From Aestuariivivens insulae (GTDB taxonomy: Bacteria > Bacteroidota > Bacteroidia > Flavobacteriales > Flavobacteriaceae): 64,000 nucleotides of DNA. The position numbers and the translations under genes were made by a program. Positions within the stretch are counted from its first letter, which is position 1, and every line of letters begins with the position of its first letter. Positions 1 through 8,533 of this stretch are shown here, one piece after another. The stretch lies in contig NZ_JAKMCS010000001.1 of NCBI RefSeq assembly GCF_022662195.1, positions 248,001 to 312,000 of the forward strand. The letters run 5' to 3'. The notes under the pieces were generated by a model. That model did no database searches. It was given only the letters and a program-made list of their open reading frames with translations, and was not told where the DNA came from.

Positions 1-165
1 AATGCCATTAACCGAGTATATACCCCAATGGATAAATACTCCGAATTTGGCGTCTTTAAACCATTCGAGACGTTCTTCTTTTGGTAATTCTGCGTTTTGA
101 CTTCTAGCGATTAAGCTAAAAAGAATTAAAAAGGAACCAATTGCTATTTTTAAAAAGTGTTTCAT
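1..165 (-). CDS. Alpha-L-fucosidase, GH29 (N-terminal fragment)
   Basis: Only the first 55 codons are inside the window; the gene continues past the left edge. The reverse strand from the ATG at 165 reads as a signal peptide (hydrophobic stretch ending near SLIARSQ) followed by [19 protein letters not shown], the hallmark N-terminus of GH29 alpha-L-fucosidases, where the WF-x-A-KFG-F-HWG segment lines the active site. GH29 enzymes remove alpha-linked fucose, for example from N-glycan cores or fucosylated chitobiose. It lies on the same strand as the rest of the glycan locus but is separated from it by about 400 bases, so it probably has its own promoter. The family call rests on a short but very characteristic motif. 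Confidence 0.85.
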   Translation of the reverse strand, partial: MKHFLKIAIGSFLILFSLIARSQNAELPKEERLEWFKDAKFGVFIHWGIYSVNGI

Positions 166-282
166 TCGTTTAAATTTCGTCGATCATTTAGTATTAAATT
201 AATTATAAAATTTTACGCCACGAATTCACAAATATGCTTTTAATACTTTTATCTAAGTAAGTACATGACAAAATTAGTTTTG

Positions 283-358
283 CATTGTGATCTTTGTGCT
301 TCTTTGCTGGCTTTGAGGTTATATTTAAACACAAAGGACACCAAGTAGGCGCAAAGGT
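283..358. repeat. Intergenic CTTTGTG-type inverted repeat
   Basis: The 412-base gap 166-577 has no gene. It contains a CTTTG-rich stretch (about 291-315, CTTTG units every 8-10 bases) and, just after it, the complementary CAAAGG-rich stretch (about 329-357), so the two can fold back on each other. A CCACGAATTCAC segment also lies near 219. Such short stretches recur between flavobacterial genes. The rest of the gap is AT-rich and presumably holds the fucosidase promoter; I see no clear consensus match. Confidence 0.5.
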
Positions 359-577
359 GTTAAGTCCATATAATATATCATTTCAATTATTTATGGACAA
401 TGCCATTGACATATATGAAATCTTTGTATAACAAATAATTTGGGTTAATGCTACATTTTCAATTTTTATCATATACTAAACACTTTTAAGTAAAAAAACA
501 TTCATGTATTTAGTGGCTAAAAAAATCATCTTGCTATATGTTAAAGGTTATTTAATCATGTAAGTTTCATTTTTTGT

Positions 578-2692
578 TTATCGAATTAAAATTTCATCTA
601 CAAAAAGCCATGCATCTGTTCCTGCACCTTCATGCCAACTGGGAAGCGTTTTAAAATTTTCTACAACAACCCTTAAATATTGGGTTGTTGTATTGGGAAT
701 ATCTACCGTATATTTTTTTATTTCTGTACCACTACCATAGCGTCCTGTTCGGGTAATATTTAATTCTCCTATCTTTTGGTATCCCGTGTTCATTTCTGTT
801 GATGAATAGACCGTTATTTTTTTGGGAAAAAGAATCCAATTGGAAACATTTTCGAGGCAATTTACCGAAATTTTATCTACTTGTTTAACCGATTCGAGAT
901 CTATTGTGGCATCTACGTTATCTCCTGAAAAACCTATCCAATTACCATCTCTAAACAGTTCACTGCCTTCCTTTAAGTCGAAAAGTTTGTCACTACCTGG
1001 ATAGCGGTCGTCTGGTTGTTTTACCAAATTGTATTTTAATACTTGGTGTTTGATTTTAAAAAAGTTTTTTTCTAAAACATCGCTTGGTAGCCAACCCGCT
1101 TTATATGTTTTTACTTTTAGTTGTACGGGGCGATCTAAAAATATACTGTCTTTGTAGGGCAACGATGTTGAATCGGGGTCTGTGCCATCTAGGGTGTAAA
1201 AGGTTTTTACATTTTTTATTTTGGATTGTAACCTAACAGAAATGGTGTCTACAAATAAATTTTTATCGGAAAGAAATGTTGGGGTTTCAATTTGGGTTAT
1301 CTCAACAAAGTCTTCAGCGGTGCCGGCATATACTTTTGTGTCGAACTTAGATTCGAGCATAGCGATATCGTTTTTGTCTATGTCTGTTTGCCATACATAA
1401 ATATGTTGTGGAACCACCTGTTGCAAAAAGGCGTTGAGGCCTTCATTGGTAATGTTGGTGTTGTATGCATTCAACACCTGAAGCCTTTTGGCATTGTAAA
1501 AACTTTTAAGACCTTCATTAGAGATTTTGGTATTGCTTATATAAAGTTTTTTTAGATTTTTAAACGATTTTAAACTGGAGGCCATCTCATCTGTTAAGGC
1601 TGTATTGCTTAAGTCCAACTCTACAACTTGCTCATGTAGCTTTTTTAAAGCCTTTAAAGCTTTTTTGTTAAGTTCCTTTTTGGGGAATTTAACACTTAAT
1701 TCGGGTTTGTTGGGGACTAATTTGAAAATGGTAAAACCAGCTTCTTTAGCATCGTTAATATCACCTATGGAAGCTTCTTCAATTTTAAGTTCTTCAAAAA
1801 CCAGGTATTTTTTAAGAAGTTTATTAAGCGTATCATTTTTAGGGAGATGAACCACTTTGTTCTTAAAATCGGCATTATGGTTTATCCAGTAAGCAATAAG
1901 CCACTGCTCGTCTTTTGTTAGCTGTGGTTTTCCTTCAGGAGGCATGTGTTTTTCATCGGATAAGGGCAGCATTATGCTTTTGAACATTTGGCTCTCTTCG
2001 GCATGACCCTTAACTATGACTTTACCATGTTCGCCTCCTTTTAATATGTTTTCGGGCGAATTTAAAGCCAAATCGCCTTTCTTTTTTGTGTTGTTATGGC
2101 ATTGTATGCATTTAGCATCCAAAATTTTAAAAACAACATCATCGTAAATTTTAAGGCTATCTATATGAGTTATGGGTTTAACTTCTTTAGGGGCTGAGGC
2201 ATATTGGGTTAAAAAATCACTCCCATGGGTAAGGATGCTTCCGTAATGTCCAGTAATGGTTATACCGATGAATGTTATTCCAAAACAGGGCAAAAATAAT
2301 TTTGAAGCCCAATCAGCTTTAGACTTGCTCAATACAAATAGGCAGACTATCAATATGGTAGATATTGCACCTAACCATAAATGACTATTTAATGTAGGGC
2401 TATCGTATCCTCCTTCAAATGATAAAAAATAGCCCAACAAACAGGCCAAAACTGCAAAAAATGAAGAAAAACCAAGCGCATATTGAATTGCCAAGCTTGG
2501 ATAATTGTTTTTAATGCGTCCAACAATATCTATAAATAGGGTTAGGATTAAGGCTCCAATGGGAAGATGGAGTATTACCGGATGAAACCTCCCTAAAAAA
2601 AGAACCAATCTTGAGGGTTCTGCAAATACAATTATTACTGTAATGAGTATTACCGAGAGGGTTAATATATACTTTGTGTTTAAACGCTTCAT
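578..2692 (-). CDS. Membrane haem c / LRR / discoidin protein (DUF2231-PSCyt1-LRR-F5/8C)
   Basis: This 704-residue protein is a mosaic. Residues 1-150 are membrane segments with the DUF2231-type motif GRFHPVILHLPIG (35-47). Residues 180-270 form a cytochrome c-like domain with CIQCH (195-199, haem attachment) and a likely distal Met in KHMPPEG (Met250). Residues about 350-460 contain leucine-rich repeats. From about 485 there is an Ig-like chitobiase/hexosaminidase C-terminal domain, then a discoidin-like (F5/8 type C) domain ending in WHEGAGTDAWLFVDE. It is the last gene of a five-gene unit, 8 bases after its neighbour. Similar architectures are known mainly from Planctomycetes and some Bacteroidetes; the function is unknown. 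I infer a periplasmic electron-transfer protein that also binds glycan. Confidence 0.75.
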   Translation of the reverse strand: MKRLNTKYILTLSVILITVIIVFAEPSRLVLFLGRFHPVILHLPIGALILTLFIDIVGRIKNNYPSLAIQYALGFSSFFAVLACLLGYFLSFEGGYDSPTLNSHLWLGAISTILIVCLFVLSKSKADWASKLFLPCFGITFIGITITGHYGSILTHGSDFLTQYASAPKEVKPITHIDSLKIYDDVVFKILDAKCIQCHNNTKKKGDLALNSPENILKGGEHGKVIVKGHAEESQMFKSIMLPLSDEKHMPPEGKPQLTKDEQWLIAYWINHNADFKNKVVHLPKNDTLNKLLKKYLVFEELKIEEASIGDINDAKEAGFTIFKLVPNKPELSVKFPKKELNKKALKALKKLHEQVVELDLSNTALTDEMASSLKSFKNLKKLYISNTKISNEGLKSFYNAKRLQVLNAYNTNITNEGLNAFLQQVVPQHIYVWQTDIDKNDIAMLESKFDTKVYAGTAEDFVEITQIETPTFLSDKNLFVDTISVRLQSKIKNVKTFYTLDGTDPDSTSLPYKDSIFLDRPVQLKVKTYKAGWLPSDVLEKNFFKIKHQVLKYNLVKQPDDRYPGSDKLFDLKEGSELFRDGNWIGFSGDNVDATIDLESVKQVDKISVNCLENVSNWILFPKKITVYSSTEMNTGYQKIGELNITRTGRYGSGTEIKKYTVDIPNTTTQYLRVVVENFKTLPSWHEGAGTDAWLFVDEILIR

Positions 2693-2700
2693 TGGCTATG

Positions 2701-3504
2701 TTAATAGTTTAAAACCCATTCATCCATAAAAAGCCAGGCCTTATTGCCTTTTCCTTCATGCCATTGTGGAATGGATGTTACATTTTTTACTTCAACTAAA
2801 ATCTGGTTTATAGTATCGTTTACGGGGATGTCAATATGTTTTAAGGTTGGAGCTGTTATACTCTCTAAAGGCTGTAATTCTATGGTCTTATCCTTAAAAG
2901 GACCACCATTAACCGAAGTTCGTATTTTAACAGACTTAGGAGGAAATATCCAAGAGCCAGGATCGCTTAAATAGCCTATGGTTAGGGATTTAACGTAGGC
3001 TTTATTTTTTAAATACAAGGTCGCATTGGCAATGGTATCAAACCCTAACCATTGGTTGTCCTTAAAGTCTACTGTGCCCTTTTTGTTGTTGTTTAGTGTC
3101 ATTGCTCCAACACCTTTATAGCGGTCACTGGCAGTGGTATGCCAGGTAATGGTATCTATAGGGAGCCCACTTTTATAAAATGTTGTTTCTACGACATCGC
3201 TTTTTTTCCAATCTGGATGATAGGCGCGAAACTTATAGACTCCAGGTTTTAATATTTTAATGGGAGCTGTATATGCTTTAGATTGCTCGGTTGGATCATC
3301 GCCGTTTGTAGTGTAGTATATTTTTGAGCCGTCAATCTTTAAACTTGCGGTTAAATAGGCTACAGAATCTATTAATTGATTAGTAGCCTCTAATCTAGGT
3401 TGTACTATCTGAATTTGATCTTGTTGTAAAAACAAATTTTCAGAGCCCTTTTTACAACCAAAAACTATAATTGCTAAAAGGCAGGGTATTACTTTTAGCT
3501 TCAT
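2701..3504 (-). CDS. Lipoprotein with Ig-like plus discoidin-like domains
   Basis: A 267-residue exported lipoprotein: the N-terminus MKLKVIPCLLAIIVFGC is a signal peptide ending in a lipobox. Residues about 45-115 resemble the chitobiase/hexosaminidase C-terminal Ig-like domain (IYYTTNGDDPT is its typical turn), and residues 120-267 a discoidin-like domain ending in WHEGKGNKAWLFMDE. The same pair of domains ends the preceding membrane cytochrome and the GH20 enzyme of this locus. It overlaps the upstream propeller gene by four bases (ATGA), so translation is probably coupled. No catalytic residues are evident. A ligand-binding or tethering role for the neighbouring enzymes is an inference. 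Confidence 0.7.
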   Translation of the reverse strand: MKLKVIPCLLAIIVFGCKKGSENLFLQQDQIQIVQPRLEATNQLIDSVAYLTASLKIDGSKIYYTTNGDDPTEQSKAYTAPIKILKPGVYKFRAYHPDWKKSDVVETTFYKSGLPIDTITWHTTASDRYKGVGAMTLNNNKKGTVDFKDNQWLGFDTIANATLYLKNKAYVKSLTIGYLSDPGSWIFPPKSVKIRTSVNGGPFKDKTIELQPLESITAPTLKHIDIPVNDTINQILVEVKNVTSIPQWHEGKGNKAWLFMDEWVLNY

Positions 3505-4544
3505 ATTCTAGTTAGTTTAATAGGGTAGGTTTGCCCAGAATTCCATTGTGCTACATATACATTTTCATCTTCGTCTATACAGACATCATGAGGATATTGG
3601 AACAGCCTAATGGTTTGGTATAACTCTTCTAGGTTGCTATTGTTATAAGTTGGAGCTGTTGCGCCTGGACAGGAAACGACTTGGTTGTTTTCATCCATAA
3701 TCAACAAAAATCCCGAATCGCTATTGGGTGCTTTTTTTGATTTCAATACCGCAAAATAAATATCTTTTTTATGGATTACTGGTCTGCAAATCAATGCGCC
3801 AGGGACTTCTATCGAAGATAGGTACTTGCCATCTAAACTAAAGCGCTTAAGAATGTTCATTTCCCTTGCCGATATTAAAAGGCTAGGGTTGTTCTTATCT
3901 CGGTTATCATAACAAATACCATGGGCATTTAAAAATTCGGAATCATTTGTGCCTCTACCACCAAAAATATTCAATAGTTCGCCTTTATGGTTGTAATGGG
4001 TAATGTACTGGTTGCCATAACCGTCGGCTACATAAAAATCGCCATTTTCCAATATGGTTGTTTCGGTAGGTTTGAACTCTTCTTTACTGTTATATTTCCC
4101 AGTGTCCTTGGGGTAGTCTATTTCAAAAACAATTTTACCGTCTATGGTTGTTTTTATAATTTGATGTCTTTCATAATCTGTAATCAGCAAAAAGTCTTCT
4201 CCATTTTCTTTGCACAGGGTCAAACCATGTCCGCCAGGAAAATCGGTGCCCCAAGTTTCCAATAACTTACCAGACTTATCGTAAATGATAATGTTATTTT
4301 TAGTGTGATTGGTCAATAAAACAATACGCCCTTTGGAGTCTTGAACCATTTCATGGCAATCTTTTACCGGAGTTGTTAAGGGGTCTAAATTGCCCCAATT
4401 CATATTAACTTTATATTGATGGGAATTATGCCCTATAATAACATCTTTATTGTTGCTAAATGAAAAAGCATTGCTATACAATGGGGATAATAAAATCCCC
4501 AACGAAGCACAAGACGATTGTTTTAGGAAGGTTCTTCGGCTCAT
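3501..4544 (-). CDS. Tat-exported NHL-type beta-propeller protein
   Basis: 347 residues. It begins MSRRTFLKQSS, a twin-arginine export signal, so it is probably folded before export. The body contains repeated blades of the NHL/6-bladed type (for example GHGLTLCKENGEDFLLITD and GDFYVADGYGNQYI, with a blade ending in HDVCIDEDENVYVAQW), as in peptidylglycine-amidating-lyase-like or SMP-30-like propellers. I see no diagnostic catalytic set. It sits between the DUF1501 gene (3-base gap) and the discoidin lipoprotein (4-base overlap). Tat export in a protein with no visible cofactor motif is notable and suggests a bound metal or co-export with a partner. Confidence 0.7.
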   Translation of the reverse strand: MSRRTFLKQSSCASLGILLSPLYSNAFSFSNNKDVIIGHNSHQYKVNMNWGNLDPLTTPVKDCHEMVQDSKGRIVLLTNHTKNNIIIYDKSGKLLETWGTDFPGGHGLTLCKENGEDFLLITDYERHQIIKTTIDGKIVFEIDYPKDTGKYNSKEEFKPTETTILENGDFYVADGYGNQYITHYNHKGELLNIFGGRGTNDSEFLNAHGICYDNRDKNNPSLLISAREMNILKRFSLDGKYLSSIEVPGALICRPVIHKKDIYFAVLKSKKAPNSDSGFLLIMDENNQVVSCPGATAPTYNNSNLEELYQTIRLFQYPHDVCIDEDENVYVAQWNSGQTYPIKLTRI

Positions 4545-4547
4545 AGA

Positions 4548-6008
4548 TTATACTAAAATGTCGTTAACAACATGTCCAGAAACATCGGTAAGCCTAAAGC
4601 GTCTACCTTGGTGTTTATACGTGAACTTGGTATGGTCTATACCCATTTGGTTCATTATGGTTGCTTGTAAATCATGTACATGCATAGGGTCTTTAACAAT
4701 GTTATACCCAAAATCGTCGGTTTCGCCATAGGTGAATCCTGGTTTTACTCCGCCTCCGGCCATAAACATGGTAAAGCATTTTGGGTGGTGGTCCCTACCG
4801 TAATTGGTGTCTGTTAAGGTGCCTTGACTGTAATTGGTCCTTCCAAATTCACCTCCCCAAACCACAAGCGTATCTTCCAGCAAACCTCTTTGTTTTAAAT
4901 CTAATATTAAGGCCGCTGTAGCTTGGTCTATATCTTTGGCTTGGCGTTCTATTTGAGACGGCAAGTCGAAATGTTGGTCCCAGCCCATGTGGTACAGCTG
5001 AACAAACCTAACATCCTTTTCAATCAATCGTCTTGCCAATAAGCAGTTAGCGGCATAAGTGCCTGGTGTAGTGGCATTGGCACCGTACATTTTAATGATA
5101 TGTTCCGGTTCATCCTCTATATTCATTGTCTCCGGTACCGAGGTTTGCATACGGTAGGCCATTTCATATTGTGCAATGCGGCTATTAATTTCCGGATCAC
5201 CAAATTCTTGTTCTTGTTTATAATTTAATTCGCTTATGTAGTCCAACATTTTTCGGCGTTCGCCACGGGTCATTCCCTCAGGGTCTTTAAGGTACAGTAC
5301 AGGGTCTTTACCAGAGCGAAATTGTACGCCTTGGTGTAAGGAGCTTAAAAAACCATTGCCCCAAAGGCGTGAATATAAGGGTTGTGAAAATGGTCGTCCT
5401 GTTCCGCGGGACAGTAACACGGTAAATGCCGGAAGGTTTTCATTAAGGCTTCCTAAGCCATAGCTAAACCAAGAGCCCATACTAGGTCTGCCCGTTTGTT
5501 GTGATCCTGTTTGAAAAAAGGTAATGGCAGGGTCGTGGTTAATGGCTTCGGTATGCATGGACTTAATGAAGCATAGTTCGTCAACTATTTTAGCGGTATA
5601 AGGCATTAAATCGCTTACCCAAGCTCGAGATTCGCCATATTGTTTGAATTTGAAATTGCTGCCAACCAACGGAAAGCGCTCTTGTCCAGAGGTCATACCC
5701 GTTAAACGTTGGCCATTTCTTACCGAATCGGGAAGGTCTTGCCCTCTCATTTTATCCAATAAGGGTTTGTAATCGAATAGATCCAATTGTGATGGGCCTC
5801 CACTTTGGAATAGGTAAACGATACGTTTTGCTTTAGGAGCAAAGTGGGGTAAATGCAATCCTGTGGCACTACTTAACTGTGCCTGTCCGGATATGCTGGA
5901 AAAGGGGTCCAATAGCGAAGCCGCGGCTAAACCGCCAATGCCAAACCCAAGTTTTTTTAGAAAATGCCTTCTGTTGTTATTTATAAAATGCTTGTTCAAC
6001 TCTTCCAT
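4548..6008 (-). CDS. DUF1501 family protein, Tat-exported
   Basis: 486 residues with an N-terminal NNRRHFLKKLGFG Tat signal followed by a hydrophobic GGLAAASLL stretch. The body is a full-length DUF1501 domain (IVYLFQSGGPSQLDLFDYKP, GGEFGRT, GRDHHPKCFTMFMAGGGVKPG). DUF1501 proteins belong to the alkaline-phosphatase/sulfatase-like superfamily; substrates are unknown. In planctomycetes they are found next to PSCyt1/DUF1549/DUF1553 haem proteins, exactly as here (4-base gap from the gene at 6013). The His and Asp residues of the DHHP motif probably bind metal. The family call is firm, the function is not known. Confidence 0.85.
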   Translation of the reverse strand: MEELNKHFINNNRRHFLKKLGFGIGGLAAASLLDPFSSISGQAQLSSATGLHLPHFAPKAKRIVYLFQSGGPSQLDLFDYKPLLDKMRGQDLPDSVRNGQRLTGMTSGQERFPLVGSNFKFKQYGESRAWVSDLMPYTAKIVDELCFIKSMHTEAINHDPAITFFQTGSQQTGRPSMGSWFSYGLGSLNENLPAFTVLLSRGTGRPFSQPLYSRLWGNGFLSSLHQGVQFRSGKDPVLYLKDPEGMTRGERRKMLDYISELNYKQEQEFGDPEINSRIAQYEMAYRMQTSVPETMNIEDEPEHIIKMYGANATTPGTYAANCLLARRLIEKDVRFVQLYHMGWDQHFDLPSQIERQAKDIDQATAALILDLKQRGLLEDTLVVWGGEFGRTNYSQGTLTDTNYGRDHHPKCFTMFMAGGGVKPGFTYGETDDFGYNIVKDPMHVHDLQATIMNQMGIDHTKFTYKHQGRRFRLTDVSGHVVNDILV

Positions 6009-6012
6009 GGTA

Positions 6013-8373
6013 CTATCCTTTTACGATTGCTTCATCTAGATTGAATATTAAACTTGTTAATACGGTATAGGCATATAGTTCTTTGTCATGCTTATCCGTA
6101 TGGGGTTCTGATGTTTCAGAATTGGCTTCAAAATTTTCTTTTGAAGATTCTAAATAGTCTAATAATTTATTGGTTTCATCTGCTTCTGGGAAGCGTGATG
6201 TTATCTTTCTAAAGATTTGTTTTATGCGTTCTTCATCGTTCAATGTTTCAGCATTAAGCATACTTTTAGCTAAGTGTTCTGATGCTTCAATTAATTGGGG
6301 ATCGTTTAACATTACCAAGGCCTGAAGCGGGGTGCTTGTTTTTTGACGTTTAACCGAACAAAGGTCCCTACTTGCCGCATCGAAAGTAATCATGGCAGGA
6401 GGGGGAACGGTTCGTTTCCAAAAGGTATACAAACTACGTCTGTATTGGTTTTCGCCAGAATCCATGATGTATTTGGTAAGCCCTCGCCCCGATGTGGTTT
6501 CTGCCCATAATCCTTCTGGTTGGTATGGTTTTACGCTAGGCCCACCAAGCTTATTTACTAATAGGCCACTAACAGCTAAGGCATTATCCCTAACCATCTC
6601 TGCCGTTAATTTACTTCTTGAACTTCGTGCGAGGAGTACATTATCCGGATCTGCTTCTATAAGTTCTGGTGTTGCTTTTGAGGTTTGTAGGTAGGTACTG
6701 GACATAACCATCAGTTTTATCATTTGCTTCATGTCCCACCCTTTTTCCCTAAAGGTAACGGCTAACCAATCCAATAATTCTGGGTGTGAGGGTAAAGCTC
6801 CCTGGTTACCAAAATCGTCGACAGTCGAGACAATGCCAGCACCAAAAATTTGTTGCCAAATTCTATTTATGGCAACCCTTGCGGTTAAGGGGTTTTTATC
6901 ATCGAAAAGCCAGTCCACTAAGCCTAATCTATTTTTAGGAAGGGTTTCTGGGAAGGATAAAACGGCCTTTGGTGTTCCTAAAGATACTTTGTCGGTAGGA
7001 GCATCATATTGGCCTCTTTTTAAAATGAAAGTCTGTCTGTCTGAGGCGTCGTCTGCCATAACCATTAACTTTATGTCTGGAATGGAATCGGGTTTGTGTA
7101 TAAAAGCCAGGCTTTCTTCAATTTCTTTATCGGTTATTTTGATATTGGGTTCTGGAATTTCATCATAATCAATCCTTCCTTTTTCCTTTACCTTATTGAA
7201 AAAGCCATACATGCTATAAAACTCTTTTTGGGAAATTGGGTCGTATTTATGATCATGGCATCTTGCGCATTCCATAGTTAGCCCCAGTAATGCCGTTGAA
7301 GTGGTGTTGGTGCGATCCATAACATACTCCACCCGATACTCCTCATCTATTACGCCGCCTTCTTGAGTGATTTTATGGTTTCTGTTAAATCCTGTAGCTA
7401 CGATTTGTTCCAATGTTGCATTGGGTAATAAATCGCCTGCTATTTGCCATTTTATAAATTCGTTGTAAGGCAAATTACTATTAAATGCATGAATAACCCA
7501 ATCGCGCCAAGGCCACATTGTGCGCTCTAAATCGTCCTGATAACCATGGGTGTCTGCATAGCGTGCAACGTCCAGCCAGTTGGAAGCCATACGTTCGCCA
7601 TAGGCTTCTGAAGCTAAGAGTTTATCAACTACTTTTTCATAGGCGCTTTCATCTGTATCTGAGACAAAAGCATCTATAGCATCAAGCGTAGGAGGTAGGC
7701 CGGTAAGGTCGAAATAAACCTTGCGTATTAATTTTTCTTTTGTAGCTTTCTCGGAAGGTTTCAAGCCTTTTTCTTCCAGTCGTTTTAATATGAAATAGTC
7801 TATATCGTTATTTGGCCAGTTGGCGTTAGTAACTTTTGGTGTCTGTTTTTTAACAGGCGGAATAAATGACCAATGGTCTTTCCAAACAGCACCTTGTTCG
7901 ATCCATTTTGTTAAAATCTTCTTTTCGTATTCGGACAGGCTAAGGTTAGAGCTTGGTGGGGGCATTATCTGCTCGGGGTCTGTACTGTTTATTCTAGCTA
8001 CCATTCTACTGGATTCTATATCTCCTGGAACAATAGCATGCTTGTCTAAATGTTCACCAATGGCAGCATAGGCCCCTTCTTTGGTGTCTAACCTCAATCC
8101 TGCTTCGCGCGTGCCTCCGTCTGGTCCATGACATAAATAGCAGCGGTCTGAAAGTATGGGCTTAACATGAAAAATATAATCAATGCTATCTGGTAACTTG
8201 ACATTAGGGTTTGATGAATTTGAACTAAGATTTGCGTTAGGGTTGTCTTTTTTTAATGCTAAATACTCACTATCATTTTTACTGATTTTATATTTAATCA
8301 GTAATATCAAAATAAATGGTATTATAAAATACAACGCTAATTTTAACGATTTTATGTCCTTAAGTTTAAACAT
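6013..8373 (-). CDS. PSCyt1-DUF1549-DUF1553 di-haem-motif protein
   Basis: 786 residues: one N-terminal membrane anchor (residues 11-27), a planctomycete-type cytochrome c domain with CYLCH (78-82) and IMPPPSS (136-142, candidate Met ligand), a DUF1549 domain (about 190-395) containing a second CxxCH (CARCH, 369-373) followed by DHKYDPI, and a DUF1553 domain (about 480-740; NRLGLVDWLF, RIWQQIFG, MLNDPQ). It is slightly short for the family, which often reaches 900-1100 residues. It heads a five-gene unit (8373 to 578) with gaps of 3-8 bases or overlaps. Its biochemical role is unknown; two haem motifs argue for redox chemistry in the periplasm. Confidence 0.85.
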   Translation of the reverse strand: MFKLKDIKSLKLALYFIIPFILILLIKYKISKNDSEYLALKKDNPNANLSSNSSNPNVKLPDSIDYIFHVKPILSDRCYLCHGPDGGTREAGLRLDTKEGAYAAIGEHLDKHAIVPGDIESSRMVARINSTDPEQIMPPPSSNLSLSEYEKKILTKWIEQGAVWKDHWSFIPPVKKQTPKVTNANWPNNDIDYFILKRLEEKGLKPSEKATKEKLIRKVYFDLTGLPPTLDAIDAFVSDTDESAYEKVVDKLLASEAYGERMASNWLDVARYADTHGYQDDLERTMWPWRDWVIHAFNSNLPYNEFIKWQIAGDLLPNATLEQIVATGFNRNHKITQEGGVIDEEYRVEYVMDRTNTTSTALLGLTMECARCHDHKYDPISQKEFYSMYGFFNKVKEKGRIDYDEIPEPNIKITDKEIEESLAFIHKPDSIPDIKLMVMADDASDRQTFILKRGQYDAPTDKVSLGTPKAVLSFPETLPKNRLGLVDWLFDDKNPLTARVAINRIWQQIFGAGIVSTVDDFGNQGALPSHPELLDWLAVTFREKGWDMKQMIKLMVMSSTYLQTSKATPELIEADPDNVLLARSSRSKLTAEMVRDNALAVSGLLVNKLGGPSVKPYQPEGLWAETTSGRGLTKYIMDSGENQYRRSLYTFWKRTVPPPAMITFDAASRDLCSVKRQKTSTPLQALVMLNDPQLIEASEHLAKSMLNAETLNDEERIKQIFRKITSRFPEADETNKLLDYLESSKENFEANSETSEPHTDKHDKELYAYTVLTSLIFNLDEAIVKG

Positions 8374-8533
8374 TACAACATAATATAAATTAATGGGTTA
8401 ATTTAATACAAATCCTAGTTTTGTTAAAATATAATTAGAACTTTAACAATTATCCTTTCAAGATGGTTTTATGTTAAAAATTAACAAAAAAAATTCGACG
8501 AATAACAGTTGTAGTTCGCTGGAAACTAAAAAA

